Below are positions 36,723-45,092 of a DNA stretch of 64,000 nt, piece by piece. Made by a program: the position numbers and the translations under genes. This DNA comes from M3007 sp964539805 (GTDB taxonomy: Bacteria > Bacteroidota > Bacteroidia > Chitinophagales > Saprospiraceae). Location: contig CAZIKN010000004.1 in NCBI GenBank assembly GCA_964539805.1, forward strand, positions 51,075 through 115,074. The letters are read 5' to 3'. How positions within the stretch are numbered: the first letter of the stretch is position 1; every line of letters begins with the position of its first letter. The notes under the pieces were generated by a model that saw nothing but the letters and a program-made list of their open reading frames with translations, searched no databases and was not told the origin of the DNA.

Positions 36723-39700
36723 TTATTGCTTCACGAAAGATGCATCCAGACGGCCTTGTTCACTGATCACCGACAAACGATATACGCCGGCAGGCAGTTG
36801 AGACACATCCAGGGCAAAGTTGCTGCCGTTGCCAATGGTTTGGCTGTTCAATAGGCGACCATCAGTATTTCTGATTTCAGCCTGCACCTGGCCAACCGAA
36901 CCAACACCATTCAATATGGTGCTGACATTCAGGAAATTATCCGCAGGGTTAGGTGAAATGTTCAGGTAACCAACAGTGTTTTTACCACGTTCGCCCACTT
37001 CAATCGGGGCAACAGCTTGTTCAGGGCAATCTACCTTGCCCAATTTCACATCTTCAGCGCAGTTGGAATTGCTAAGGTCACGCACTAAGAATTTGTAATC
37101 CGTAGTACCATCGCCTTCCAATGGGCCAATGATAACAGGTTGTGCCTGGTTGTAGCTAAAGCTGCCATAATTTTTGTTATTGACACCAATTACCTCGAAT
37201 TTACTATTCGGGTTGCCTTCATGGCCAAACGTCAACAGCGCAAAGAATTTACCACATAGGCAAGGTGTTTGTTGCACCTTGAGGTCAAAAATGTCACATT
37301 TTTCCTTAATGCACTCCGGTGCTTTTACCTCAAAGGAGGTACAACATTCAAAGCCACCAATGAGGTTGCCGGGGATGCATATTTTGAGCACATCCACGTT
37401 GCTACCATTCCATGGGAATTTTTCAAGGGTTAGCGGCAACTGGCTTAATTTGTAGGTGCCAAGGTTGATGCCATTCCCAAATACGGTAAACACTTCAACG
37501 TTGTTGTTGGAAACCTTAAAGTTAAATTTGATTTTGTAGGTCTTATCGCTGGTACATTCACCTACAGAAACCTCCAGGTCATCAAAGGTACATTGCTCAT
37601 CACATTTTGGTGCCTTGACCTCAATGGCCTTACAGCATTGTGTGCCTCCAGAGTTGTTGGGCACCATGCATACCTTAATAACATCCACCGCATTGCCGCT
37701 GGCGGGGAAATTCTCAATAGTCAAAGGCAATTGACTCAATTTGAAAATGCCCAGTTTTTGGCCATTGGCATATACCTCAAACACCTCATTGATGTTGTTG
37801 CTTACCTTAAAATTGATCTTGACCTTGTAAGTTTTTTCACCTGTACAATCCCCTACTGCGGCCTCAAGCTCAGAGATAATACATTCTTTTTTCAGACAAG
37901 CAGGCACTGCAAATTCCTTCTCGCGGCAGCAGGGGGTAGTTGCAGGGTCGGTGGATACCATACATACTTTGATAAAGTCAACATTGCCACCGTCCCATTT
38001 GAATTTATCAATGGTCAGCGGTAATTGGCTCAATTCATAGGTTCCGATCAGTTTTCCATTGCCCCAAAGCTGGAATTTTTCCGTTTTGTTGTTGGCTACC
38101 TTAAAACTGATTTTGATGCGGTAAGTACTGTCACTGGTACACTCGCCCGTAGTAACCACGAGGTCATAAATTTCGCAATTGCCCTTTACGCAATCCGGCA
38201 CTTTGTACTCTACTTTGGTACAGCATTTTTGCTGGTTGGTACCTACGAGGCATACTTCCACGATGTCGGTGGTGCCACCATCCCATTTGGCATCTAAGGT
38301 AAGAGGCAACTGGGAAAGGTTGTAGAAACCTACAAACTGGCCATTGATGCTTACCGTAAACTGCTGTGTCAGGTTGTTTTTGACCTTGAAGTTAAGTTTC
38401 AACTTATAGGTCTTGTCGCCTGTACAATCGCCGGCCGTGGCTGTCATGTCGTAAATGGAGCACTCGCCAGGTTTGATGCAGCTGGGTGCCTTAAACTCGG
38501 CCACGCGGCAGCAGCCAGGATCGCCGTTCGGGGTGAACATGCACACTTTAATTTTGTCCACCGCTGCACCGCTTGCCGGGAAATTCAGGATACTGATGGG
38601 CAACTGACTCAACTCATAGGTTCCGAGCAGTTTGCCGTTGCCTGCCCACACGCCAAATTTGGTGCCCAATGGGCTGGCTACCTTAAAGTTGACGCTAATC
38701 TTGTAAGTAGAATCACTGGTGCAATCACCTGCTTCTACTTTCAGGTCATAGATTTCACAAGACGGATTGTTTAAGCAATCCGGCACCTTGTATTCTATGG
38801 TAGCACAGCATGCAGAAGGCTGATTGGTAGCCAACATACACACTTTTACCACATCATTAGCGCCACCATCCGTAAGTACTTTGGGAAGGGTAAGGGGCAA
38901 TGCCGCAATCGGGTAGTTGCCATAAAACTTGCCATTAACCCAGATGCCAAATAGTGGGGAAGTATTTCCGCTCACCTTAAAGTTGACCTTGATGGCATAA
39001 GTACTGTCAGAACTGCAATCGCCTGTACTGACAGCCAAATCTGTTATTTTACATTCTTTGGTGATGCAGGCCGGAACCGGATATTCCTTTGATTCACAAC
39101 ATAATACAGCGCCAGCGGCACTGAAAAGACACACCTTGATCACATCATTGGGGCCTCCATCGGTTTTGACGTTAAGTGATAGGGGCAAATCGCTCACTTT
39201 GTAGGTGCCAACCTGAACCCCATTGGCCCAAACACCAAACTTGGTATCCGCAGGAGCAGAGCTACCAAATTTGATCGTTACTTTATAGGTCTGGGCGTCA
39301 ATACAGTCGCCTGTCTGTACACTAAGGTCCGTGATTTTACAGGGGTCATTGGAGCAGGCGGGGCCTTGAAACTCTTTTGCTGCACAGCACAGCACGGACG
39401 AATTGGACGGCTGGTTGATGCATATTTTGATCACATCTGTTGCTGCGCTGTTGCCGGGCACATTGGGGATGATGAGCGGCAAGGCACCCAAGGGCCAGGT
39501 ACCCAATTGGGTGCCATTGCCCCATACTGTAAAGGTGTAGTTGCCCGGGTTGGTAGCCTTAAAATTCAGGCTTACAGGATAAGTGCCATTGGCCCTGCAA
39601 TCACCTGTTTTTACGCTAATATCATAAATTTCACAGCCTCCGAATTTTAGGCAGTCCGGTACCGGGAATTGGCGTTCGGCGCAGCATTTTGCATCATTGC

Positions 39701-40856
39701 CTGCACATATTTTGATTACGCTAAATATGTTGGGTTTGCTCCAGGGATAATCTAAGGTTAATGGCAATTGGCTGATAGCGTATTTGCCCAATGGTTTTCC
39801 ATCAGCCCACACCTGGAAAGAATCCACTTTGGTCGGATCGGCCACTTTAAAATTAACCGTCAGTTTGAAACTATTATCCGAAGTACAGGCTCCTGGCTCC
39901 AAACGGATGGCAGACATCTCACAATCGGGGTATTTAAAACATTTGGGAACCAAGTACTCTTCTTCCACGCAGCATTGCGGCACCCCGGGAGGGGTTATGG
40001 CGCACAAACGCATGGTATTAAAGGCTTTGCCGTTCCATTTGATGTCTGTAATACCAAGAGGCAAAGCACTCCAAGGATATTTTTTGTACAAAATGCCATT
40101 AAAAAACAAGGCAAACGAATCACCCACGGTCACGCTGTTGGGCGCGAGGGTGAATTTTACGGAATAGGTAGAATCTGTGGTACAATCGCCTGTACTGAAC
40201 AACAAATCGAGTTTGCAGGCAGGTGCGGTGCAATTGGGTGCAATAAACTGTTTTATGGCGCAGCAGTTAGGGCTGTTTTTGATGCAAACTTTTACTGCTG
40301 TGGCCGTGCTGTTTCCTGCCGGATAGTTCGGGATTTCCAAGGGCAGTTGGCTCAGCTTATATTCGCCAAGTTTCTGCCCCGTTACGGTGTACACTTCAAA
40401 CAACTCACTTCCGGGGTTTTCCACCTTAAAATTGAGTTTCAAGGGATAGGATTTGCCATCGGCATTACACTTGCCCGCTTCAGCCGTTAGGTCGCGGATG
40501 GCACAGGCCACAGCAGGGCAGGGGGGCAGGGTAAGGCTGATTACCGCTTTGCAGTCCGGGTTTTCGGTGTCTTTCACCAAAAACTCCCGCACAAGCGGTG
40601 CATTGGTTTGGCCCATGATAGGGCCGATTTTAACCGGGACATCGGTGTACAAAAAGGTGCCATAGTTGGTTCCGTTACCTTGTACCGTGAATTTCACACC
40701 GGGGCCGGTATGTGTAAATTTGAGGATAACGGTGTACTTACAACTGGCGGGATCTTCAGGCACGAAGCTGGCTGTAAGGTCGGTAATCTTACAGTCTTGT
40801 GCGTGGAGTGTCAATGTTAACAAGAACATGGACACTAAGGATAAAAAGTACCGCAT
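36723..40856 (-). CDS. Giant T9SS surface protein with eleven cysteine-rich ~100-residue repeats
   Basis: 1377 residues with signal peptide MRYFLSLVSMFLLTLTLHA. It contains eleven repeats of ~95-105 residues. Each has six conserved cysteines in the order C-x-I-x-D-L, GDC, K-V/I-C, CC, P-x-C, plus the core LSQLPLTL. First and last repeats are capped by variant units resembling each other (C-x-I-x-D-L ... FLVKD/FLVRD). The tail is a type A T9SS sorting domain (LNISPNPADNFLNVSTI, AGVYRLSVISEQG). Six cysteines per repeat suggest three disulfides each, so a rigid, stable extracellular filament or adhesin is the likely form. I do not recognise the repeat as any described family. A terminator follows. 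Confidence 0.9.
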   Translation of the reverse strand: MRYFLSLVSMFLLTLTLHAQDCKITDLTASFVPEDPASCKYTVILKFTHTGPGVKFTVQGNGTNYGTFLYTDVPVKIGPIMGQTNAPLVREFLVKDTENPDCKAVISLTLPPCPAVACAIRDLTAEAGKCNADGKSYPLKLNFKVENPGSELFEVYTVTGQKLGEYKLSQLPLEIPNYPAGNSTATAVKVCIKNSPNCCAIKQFIAPNCTAPACKLDLLFSTGDCTTDSTYSVKFTLAPNSVTVGDSFALFFNGILYKKYPWSALPLGITDIKWNGKAFNTMRLCAITPPGVPQCCVEEEYLVPKCFKYPDCEMSAIRLEPGACTSDNSFKLTVNFKVADPTKVDSFQVWADGKPLGKYAISQLPLTLDYPWSKPNIFSVIKICAGNDAKCCAERQFPVPDCLKFGGCEIYDISVKTGDCRANGTYPVSLNFKATNPGNYTFTVWGNGTQLGTWPLGALPLIIPNVPGNSAATDVIKICINQPSNSSVLCCAAKEFQGPACSNDPCKITDLSVQTGDCIDAQTYKVTIKFGSSAPADTKFGVWANGVQVGTYKVSDLPLSLNVKTDGGPNDVIKVCLFSAAGAVLCCESKEYPVPACITKECKITDLAVSTGDCSSDSTYAIKVNFKVSGNTSPLFGIWVNGKFYGNYPIAALPLTLPKVLTDGGANDVVKVCMLATNQPSACCATIEYKVPDCLNNPSCEIYDLKVEAGDCTSDSTYKISVNFKVASPLGTKFGVWAGNGKLLGTYELSQLPISILNFPASGAAVDKIKVCMFTPNGDPGCCRVAEFKAPSCIKPGECSIYDMTATAGDCTGDKTYKLKLNFKVKNNLTQQFTVSINGQFVGFYNLSQLPLTLDAKWDGGTTDIVEVCLVGTNQQKCCTKVEYKVPDCVKGNCEIYDLVVTTGECTSDSTYRIKISFKVANNKTEKFQLWGNGKLIGTYELSQLPLTIDKFKWDGGNVDFIKVCMVSTDPATTPCCREKEFAVPACLKKECIISELEAAVGDCTGEKTYKVKINFKVSNNINEVFEVYANGQKLGIFKLSQLPLTIENFPASGNAVDVIKVCMVPNNSGGTQCCKAIEVKAPKCDEQCTFDDLEVSVGECTSDKTYKIKFNFKVSNNNVEVFTVFGNGINLGTYKLSQLPLTLEKFPWNGSNVDVLKICIPGNLIGGFECCTSFEVKAPECIKEKCDIFDLKVQQTPCLCGKFFALLTFGHEGNPNSKFEVIGVNNKNYGSFSYNQAQPVIIGPLEGDGTTDYKFLVRDLSNSNCAEDVKLGKVDCPEQAVAPIEVGERGKNTVGYLNISPNPADNFLNVSTILNGVGSVGQVQAEIRNTDGRLLNSQTIGNGSNFALDVSQLPAGVYRLSVISEQGRLDASFVKQ

Positions 40857-41242
40857 GGGAACTAAAAAAAATTTTGGTTAAAAAAATGGATAGACAATTG
40901 ATCTTCAATTGCTTGGGAACACACGGGCCGAACAAACGGTGGGGCAGGAAAACTGTAGCGGCAAAAAATCGGTTTTCGGTACGGCATGTTCTTGACACAA
41001 CGAACAAACAAAAGGTCTTACCGGATGAATAAGCAGCCTTGCTTTATGCCTCTTATAAAAAAGGCATTACAGTAGGGCGATTAAATGATAGTTAATGGAT
41101 AGCGCTTTGCTGCTTCCTTCAGAGAAGGCAACAAAAAACATACCGCAATATTAGACTCATCAAACGCTCATTTCGCTTAATCAGGCTGCAAAGTAAATGC
41201 GCTTTTGCTAATTTTTATCAAAATAACCCAATTGGGGTATAT
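40857..41242. other. 386-bp intergenic region between the giant T9SS gene and the DUF2461 gene
   Basis: No gene is supported; the short frames here lack coding character. It must hold the promoter of the giant T9SS gene (minus strand) and the 3' end of the DUF2461 transcript. An imperfect hairpin (ATGCCT...AGGCAT around 41046-41067) is the only structure I see. Confidence 0.6.
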
Positions 41243-41902
41243 CTAAACCAATGGCCTGAAAAAGTCATTTACTGCTTTGCCAGCCTTAAAATACGCCACG
41301 GCAAGATCAGGGAAAGCTGCACCTATGCTTAATTCGGGATCAAGTTCTGCCATAAAGTAGAACTGCTTTTGAAAAAGGAGTGGTTCCTGTTGTGCGGCAG
41401 CCTTGAACTCGGGGGGCAATACTTTGTTAAGTTCACCTTTTAGTGTGCCATATTTTGATACAAAATCCTGATTTTCAATGATTTTTCTAAATGAGGCGGT
41501 ATCTTGCATAATGGCCGTGCGCGCGCGGTGCAGTGGTTCTTTATCCAAAAAATAAGCTCCGCCGCCCAGCATCAAATTGCCAAACTCAAGGTGAAGATAA
41601 TACCCCGGCTGCTGCATGGTCTGTTTGCCCCCGGAGGTAAACACTGCCGACACATGCGTTTTATAAGGGCTTTTGTCCGCTGAAAAGCGCACATCGCGGT
41701 GGATGCGGTGGATGCAGTCTTTTGCCTGAAGGGCGGCAAAAGTGGGCTCAAAACTTTTTAAGCGCTCGATGATGGCGCTTGTCACAGCCTCGAAGGGCTT
41801 TTTTAAAACCGTTTCATAGCGTTTTTTGTTTTTTTCAAACCAGTCGCGATTGTTGTTTTGGCTTAGTTCGTACAGAAATTGAAGGCTTTCGGATGTCAAC
41901 AT
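41243..41902 (-). CDS. DUF2461 (TIGR02453-type) protein
   Basis: The ATG at 41902 (MLTSESLQFLYELSQNNNRDW) is chosen; upstream frame sequence is unrelated. 219 residues. The characteristic segments are NNNRDWFEKNKKRYE, HRDVRFSADKSPYKTH and GGGAYFLDKEPL. The family is common in bacteria and fungi with no proven activity; a nuclease-like fold has been speculated. It is divergent from the Lgt-like gene (96 bp). Confidence 0.9.
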   Translation of the reverse strand: MLTSESLQFLYELSQNNNRDWFEKNKKRYETVLKKPFEAVTSAIIERLKSFEPTFAALQAKDCIHRIHRDVRFSADKSPYKTHVSAVFTSGGKQTMQQPGYYLHLEFGNLMLGGGAYFLDKEPLHRARTAIMQDTASFRKIIENQDFVSKYGTLKGELNKVLPPEFKAAAQQEPLLFQKQFYFMAELDPELSIGAAFPDLAVAYFKAGKAVNDFFRPLV

Positions 41903-41998
41903 AGCGGTGAAATTTGGTGCGAAAGTAGGGGAATTAGGTTCAAAAAAATTGTACTTCGAAAAAATTGTAAAAACAAAACCATCTTTGCCGATTCTGAT

Positions 41999-42700
41999 AT
42001 GCATTCAACAGGCCACCTCATACACCTCATTTGCGAAGTATTGGCTTATGCCCTCGGTTACCGCTACTACAGTTGGCTGCGCCAACATGGAGGCGATCTT
42101 ATCAGTGACTCAAACCGGGCGTGGATTTTCATAGGTGCTGCATTGGGCGCCCTGATCGGAAGCCATGTATTGGGGGTTTTGGAAAAACCATTGGACTTTG
42201 TGCCGGACCTGCTCTATTTCTATGGCCAAAAGACCATTGCTGGAGGTCTGATTGGTGGTCTGATTGGTGTGGAAATAACAAAAAAACTAATCGGTGTACA
42301 TACGTCATCGGGTGATTTAATGACTTATCCACTCATTTTGGGTATGACAATCGGACGAGTGGGCTGTCATTTTGCAGGTGTGGAAGATGGCACCTATGGT
42401 ATGGAGACATCACTGCCCTGGGGTATGGAATTGGGCGACGGGCTTAAACGGCACCCTGTCAATCTGTACGAAATTATTTTTCTCCTAAACTTAGCATGGG
42501 GAATAAATTGGGCAGAAAAGCGTTTAGTTTTTCCAAACGGACGGCGGTTTCAGGTCTTTATGGTGGCTTATTTAGCCTATAGAATCGCGGTTGAATACAT
42601 AAAACCAGTATATTTTTGGCCATATCTCAACCTCAGCAGCATTCAAGTCGCCGGCTTGCTTTGTATCGGATATTATGCGCTCAAATGGTGGCGCAAATGA
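41999..42700 (+). CDS. Lgt-like (prolipoprotein diacylglyceryl transferase family) membrane protein
   Basis: The ATG at 41999 (MHSTGHLIHLICEVLAYALG) is preferred over the longer frame. 233 residues with about seven transmembrane helices. It carries the Lgt family signature IGRVGCHFAGVEDGTYG (Arg and Glu kept). The essential HGG motif of genuine Lgt appears here as AGGLIGG, with the His replaced by Ala. It is therefore an Lgt paralogue that probably acts on another acceptor, or no longer transfers diacylglycerol. It sits 42 bp before a Tes-like radical SAM gene on the same strand; the pairing suggests a lipid-related step (inference). Confidence 0.8.
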   Translation: MHSTGHLIHLICEVLAYALGYRYYSWLRQHGGDLISDSNRAWIFIGAALGALIGSHVLGVLEKPLDFVPDLLYFYGQKTIAGGLIGGLIGVEITKKLIGVHTSSGDLMTYPLILGMTIGRVGCHFAGVEDGTYGMETSLPWGMELGDGLKRHPVNLYEIIFLLNLAWGINWAEKRLVFPNGRRFQVFMVAYLAYRIAVEYIKPVYFWPYLNLSSIQVAGLLCIGYYALKWWRK

Positions 42701-42742
42701 CCCCTGTTTACCTTCACAACCACACCAACACTGCTGATCACC

Positions 42743-44131
42743 TTGGAGCGTCCTTACACTTACTATGATTTTACACTGAGCCTTTGCTCCACCTGTCACA
42801 GGCGGGTGGATGCCAAAATTATTTTTGAAGGCGAAATGGTATATATGCTCAAACGCTGCCCGGAACATGGCGCAGAGAAAGCCCTTATTGCCACTGATGC
42901 CACATATTATCGAAATACCCGAAATTATGTGAAACGCAGCGAAATGCCCCTCAAGTTCAACACCCACACACACTTTGGCTGCCCCTATGATTGTGGCTTG
43001 TGCCCGGATCATGAACAACATTCTTGCCTCACCATTGTGGAAGTAACCGACCGCTGTAATCTGAACTGCCCAATCTGTTATGCAGAATCAGGGCCACATC
43101 ATGGACAGCACCGAACTTTGGAGGAGGTAGAGGCTATGCTGGATGCGGTTGTGCGCAATGAAGGCCAGCCGGATGTCGTGCAAATCAGTGGCGGAGAACC
43201 CACGATCCACCCGCATTTTTTTGAAATACTGGATATCGCCAAAAGCAAGCCCATCCGGCATTTGATGCTAAACACCAATGGTGTGCGCATAGCCAAAGAT
43301 CGTGAGTTTGTTAAGCACCTTGCTTCCTACATGCCTGATTTCGAGGTGTATTTGCAATTTGATTCTTTTACCCCAACTGCACTTGAGGTGCTTCGGGGGG
43401 GCGACTTGAGTGATGTTCGCCGTAAAGCCATAGCACATTTAAACGAATTTGACCTGTCCACCACCTTGGTTGTCACGCTCCAAAAAGGCTTAAATGATCA
43501 CGAAATAGGCGATATCATTCGTTATGCCCTTGAACAACCCTGCGTGCGCGGTGTCACCTTCCAACCCACCCAGGCGGCGGGCCGTATCGAACATTTTGAC
43601 CCAACAAAACACCGGATCACCCTGACCGAGGTGCGTCAACAGATATTGGATCAATGTGATATATTCCAGCCCGACGACATCATCCCTGTGCCTTGCAACC
43701 CCGATGCCTTGGCCATGGCATACGCACTCAAAATTGATGGACAGGTCGCTCCACTCACACGCTTCATCAATCCACAAGACATTCTGGATCATTCGCGAAA
43801 CACCATTGTGTATGAGCAGGATGAGGCATTGCAAAATCATTTGGTCCAATTATTCAGCACAGCCAACTCGGTAGAGTGCGCTACCGATGAGTTGCAAGCC
43901 GCGCTTTGTTGCCTACCGCAGATCAGCGCTCCAGGTCTTAGCTATCGCAATCTATTCAGAATCATCATCATGCGTTTTATGGATGCTTATGATTTTGATG
44001 TTCGTGCCATAAAAAAATCCTGTGTACACATTGTGGATAAAGACCTAAAAATCATCCCATTCGAAACGATGAACCTATTTTACAGAGATGAAGAAAAACG
44101 ACAGAAATTAGCCATACTAAGAGGACATTAA
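42743..44131 (+). CDS. Tes/MJ0619-like radical SAM enzyme
   Basis: 462 residues from a TTG at 42743 (the first usable in-frame start after a stop at 42698). The SAM cluster is C105-x3-C109-x2-C112 (DRCNLNCPICYA), and the motif SGGEP follows. The N-terminal part holds extra cysteine sets (CSTCHRRVDAK, RCPEHG, GCPYDCGLCPDH), a layout typical of tetraether lipid synthase (Tes) and its bacterial relatives, which join lipid chains. These probably bind auxiliary iron-sulfur clusters. With the Lgt-like gene 42 bp upstream it forms a plausible lipid-modification pair. The family layout is clear; a membrane-spanning-lipid function is inference. Confidence 0.85.
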   Translation: MERPYTYYDFTLSLCSTCHRRVDAKIIFEGEMVYMLKRCPEHGAEKALIATDATYYRNTRNYVKRSEMPLKFNTHTHFGCPYDCGLCPDHEQHSCLTIVEVTDRCNLNCPICYAESGPHHGQHRTLEEVEAMLDAVVRNEGQPDVVQISGGEPTIHPHFFEILDIAKSKPIRHLMLNTNGVRIAKDREFVKHLASYMPDFEVYLQFDSFTPTALEVLRGGDLSDVRRKAIAHLNEFDLSTTLVVTLQKGLNDHEIGDIIRYALEQPCVRGVTFQPTQAAGRIEHFDPTKHRITLTEVRQQILDQCDIFQPDDIIPVPCNPDALAMAYALKIDGQVAPLTRFINPQDILDHSRNTIVYEQDEALQNHLVQLFSTANSVECATDELQAALCCLPQISAPGLSYRNLFRIIIMRFMDAYDFDVRAIKKSCVHIVDKDLKIIPFETMNLFYRDEEKRQKLAILRGH

Positions 44132-44157
44132 TTCACTCAAAGATACAGACAAAATTT

Positions 44158-44454
44158 ATGCAAGAACCAATAGATAATTGGCAGGAGCAGCCTAAAACTC
44201 AGCATCCCGAGCGGATTATATTGATAAATTTCGGTATTTTGTTGTTGTATAACGCCTATGCCTATATTTTCAAAAACATTAATTTGCTCTTTGCATTGCT
44301 CCTCTTTCAGCTTTTGTTCAACCTGGTTATAGGATCAGTATTAGTCTTCTTCAAAGGACTCCGGATATATGGTGTTTATATGCTCTTATCTTTTATTATG
44401 GTACTATTGATCGGTTTTGGTTTGTGTTCATTTCAGCTTAGAAGTATAAGGTAG
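44158..44454 (+). CDS. Small membrane protein (paralogue 1)
   Basis: 98 residues with three hydrophobic helices (ILINFGILLLYNAYAYIF, LLFALLLFQLLFNLVIGSVL, YMLLSFIMVLLIGFGL). It starts 26 bp after the radical SAM stop, so it may be in the same transcript. The closely related second copy at 44754 shares the N-terminal pattern (Q-P-x-x-L/P-E-R-x-I-LIN-x-G). I recognise no family. Confidence 0.75.
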   Translation: MQEPIDNWQEQPKTQHPERIILINFGILLLYNAYAYIFKNINLLFALLLFQLLFNLVIGSVLVFFKGLRIYGVYMLLSFIMVLLIGFGLCSFQLRSIR

Positions 44455-44523
44455 CAATAGTATTCATCTTTTTTCGCAAACTCAAAATAGTTTCAAATTT
44501 ACTTACGTATGCAAACCTTTATA

Positions 44524-44691
44524 CTAAGAGCATGTCTGGGATTTTCCCGCGTGGCCCCAAACGGCTCTTTTTTCAGCATTTTCACCCTTTTTTCAGTCGT
44601 GTAGCCCCGCTACACTCCTTCAAAAACGATAAAAATGCTGAAAAAATCTCTCGTTTTTGACTCAAGCAGAAAATCCCAGACATGCTCTAAG
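44524..44691. mobile_element. MITE-like element with 18-bp terminal inverted repeats
   Basis: AGCATGTCTGGGATTTTC (44529-44546) and its exact reverse complement (44669-44686) bound a 158-bp element that has no gene. A 5-bp direct repeat CTAAG flanks it (44524-44528 and 44687-44691). Inner sequences TTTTTTCAGCATTTT and AAAAATGCTGAAAAAA also pair. A solo end (AAGAGCATGTCTGGGATT) occurs near 11509-11526. It lies between the two small membrane paralogues. No transposase is in the window. Confidence 0.75.
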
Positions 44692-44753
44692 CAAGTCAAC
44701 CTTATCAATCTACAAAATCACTTAAATCCGACGATACATTACTATAATATTTT

Positions 44754-45062
44754 ATGCAGGATCCTTTAAATGAAGATCAACAACCCACTCCCAAATCTTG
44801 GCTACTTGAACGGGTCATATTGATCAATATGGGTATATTTATATATTACAATTTACTTGAGTATTTCTACTTAACCCATTATAGTTTTATCGATAGCATG
44901 CTTTTTTTGCTCTGCTTAGAAGTGGCTCAAGTATCTATCAATTTAGTTTTAGGCTTAATTTTTATTTTTTTTGAAATCCTACCGAAAATTAGGCATTGCC
45001 ATGATCTTGTCCGCATTACTTATTTCATTGATTGGCGCTGGATGGTGTTTAGGACTCATTAA
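44754..45062 (+). CDS. Small membrane protein (paralogue 2), frameshifted at T8
   Basis: The intact frame gives 102 residues, but its last ~25 are polar and unlike paralogue 1. At a run of eight T residues (44965-44972) removing one T continues in the other frame as FLKSYRKLGIAMILSALLIS...LINTRFHH, ending at 45081. This aligns without gaps to the third helix of paralogue 1 (FFKGLRIYGVYMLLSF). The gene is therefore either an off-state, a degraded copy or a sequencing error. First two helices are intact. Function unknown. Confidence 0.7.
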   Translation: MQDPLNEDQQPTPKSWLLERVILINMGIFIYYNLLEYFYLTHYSFIDSMLFLLCLEVAQVSINLVLGLIFIFFEILPKIRHCHDLVRITYFIDWRWMVFRTH

Positions 45063-45092
45063 TACAAGATTTCATCATTAAGATAAAATTTC

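Noticed and set aside
39768..40490. A 240-codon plus-strand frame
   Set aside because: Antisense to the repeated cysteine-rich protein; its own apparent repeats only mirror those of the real gene.
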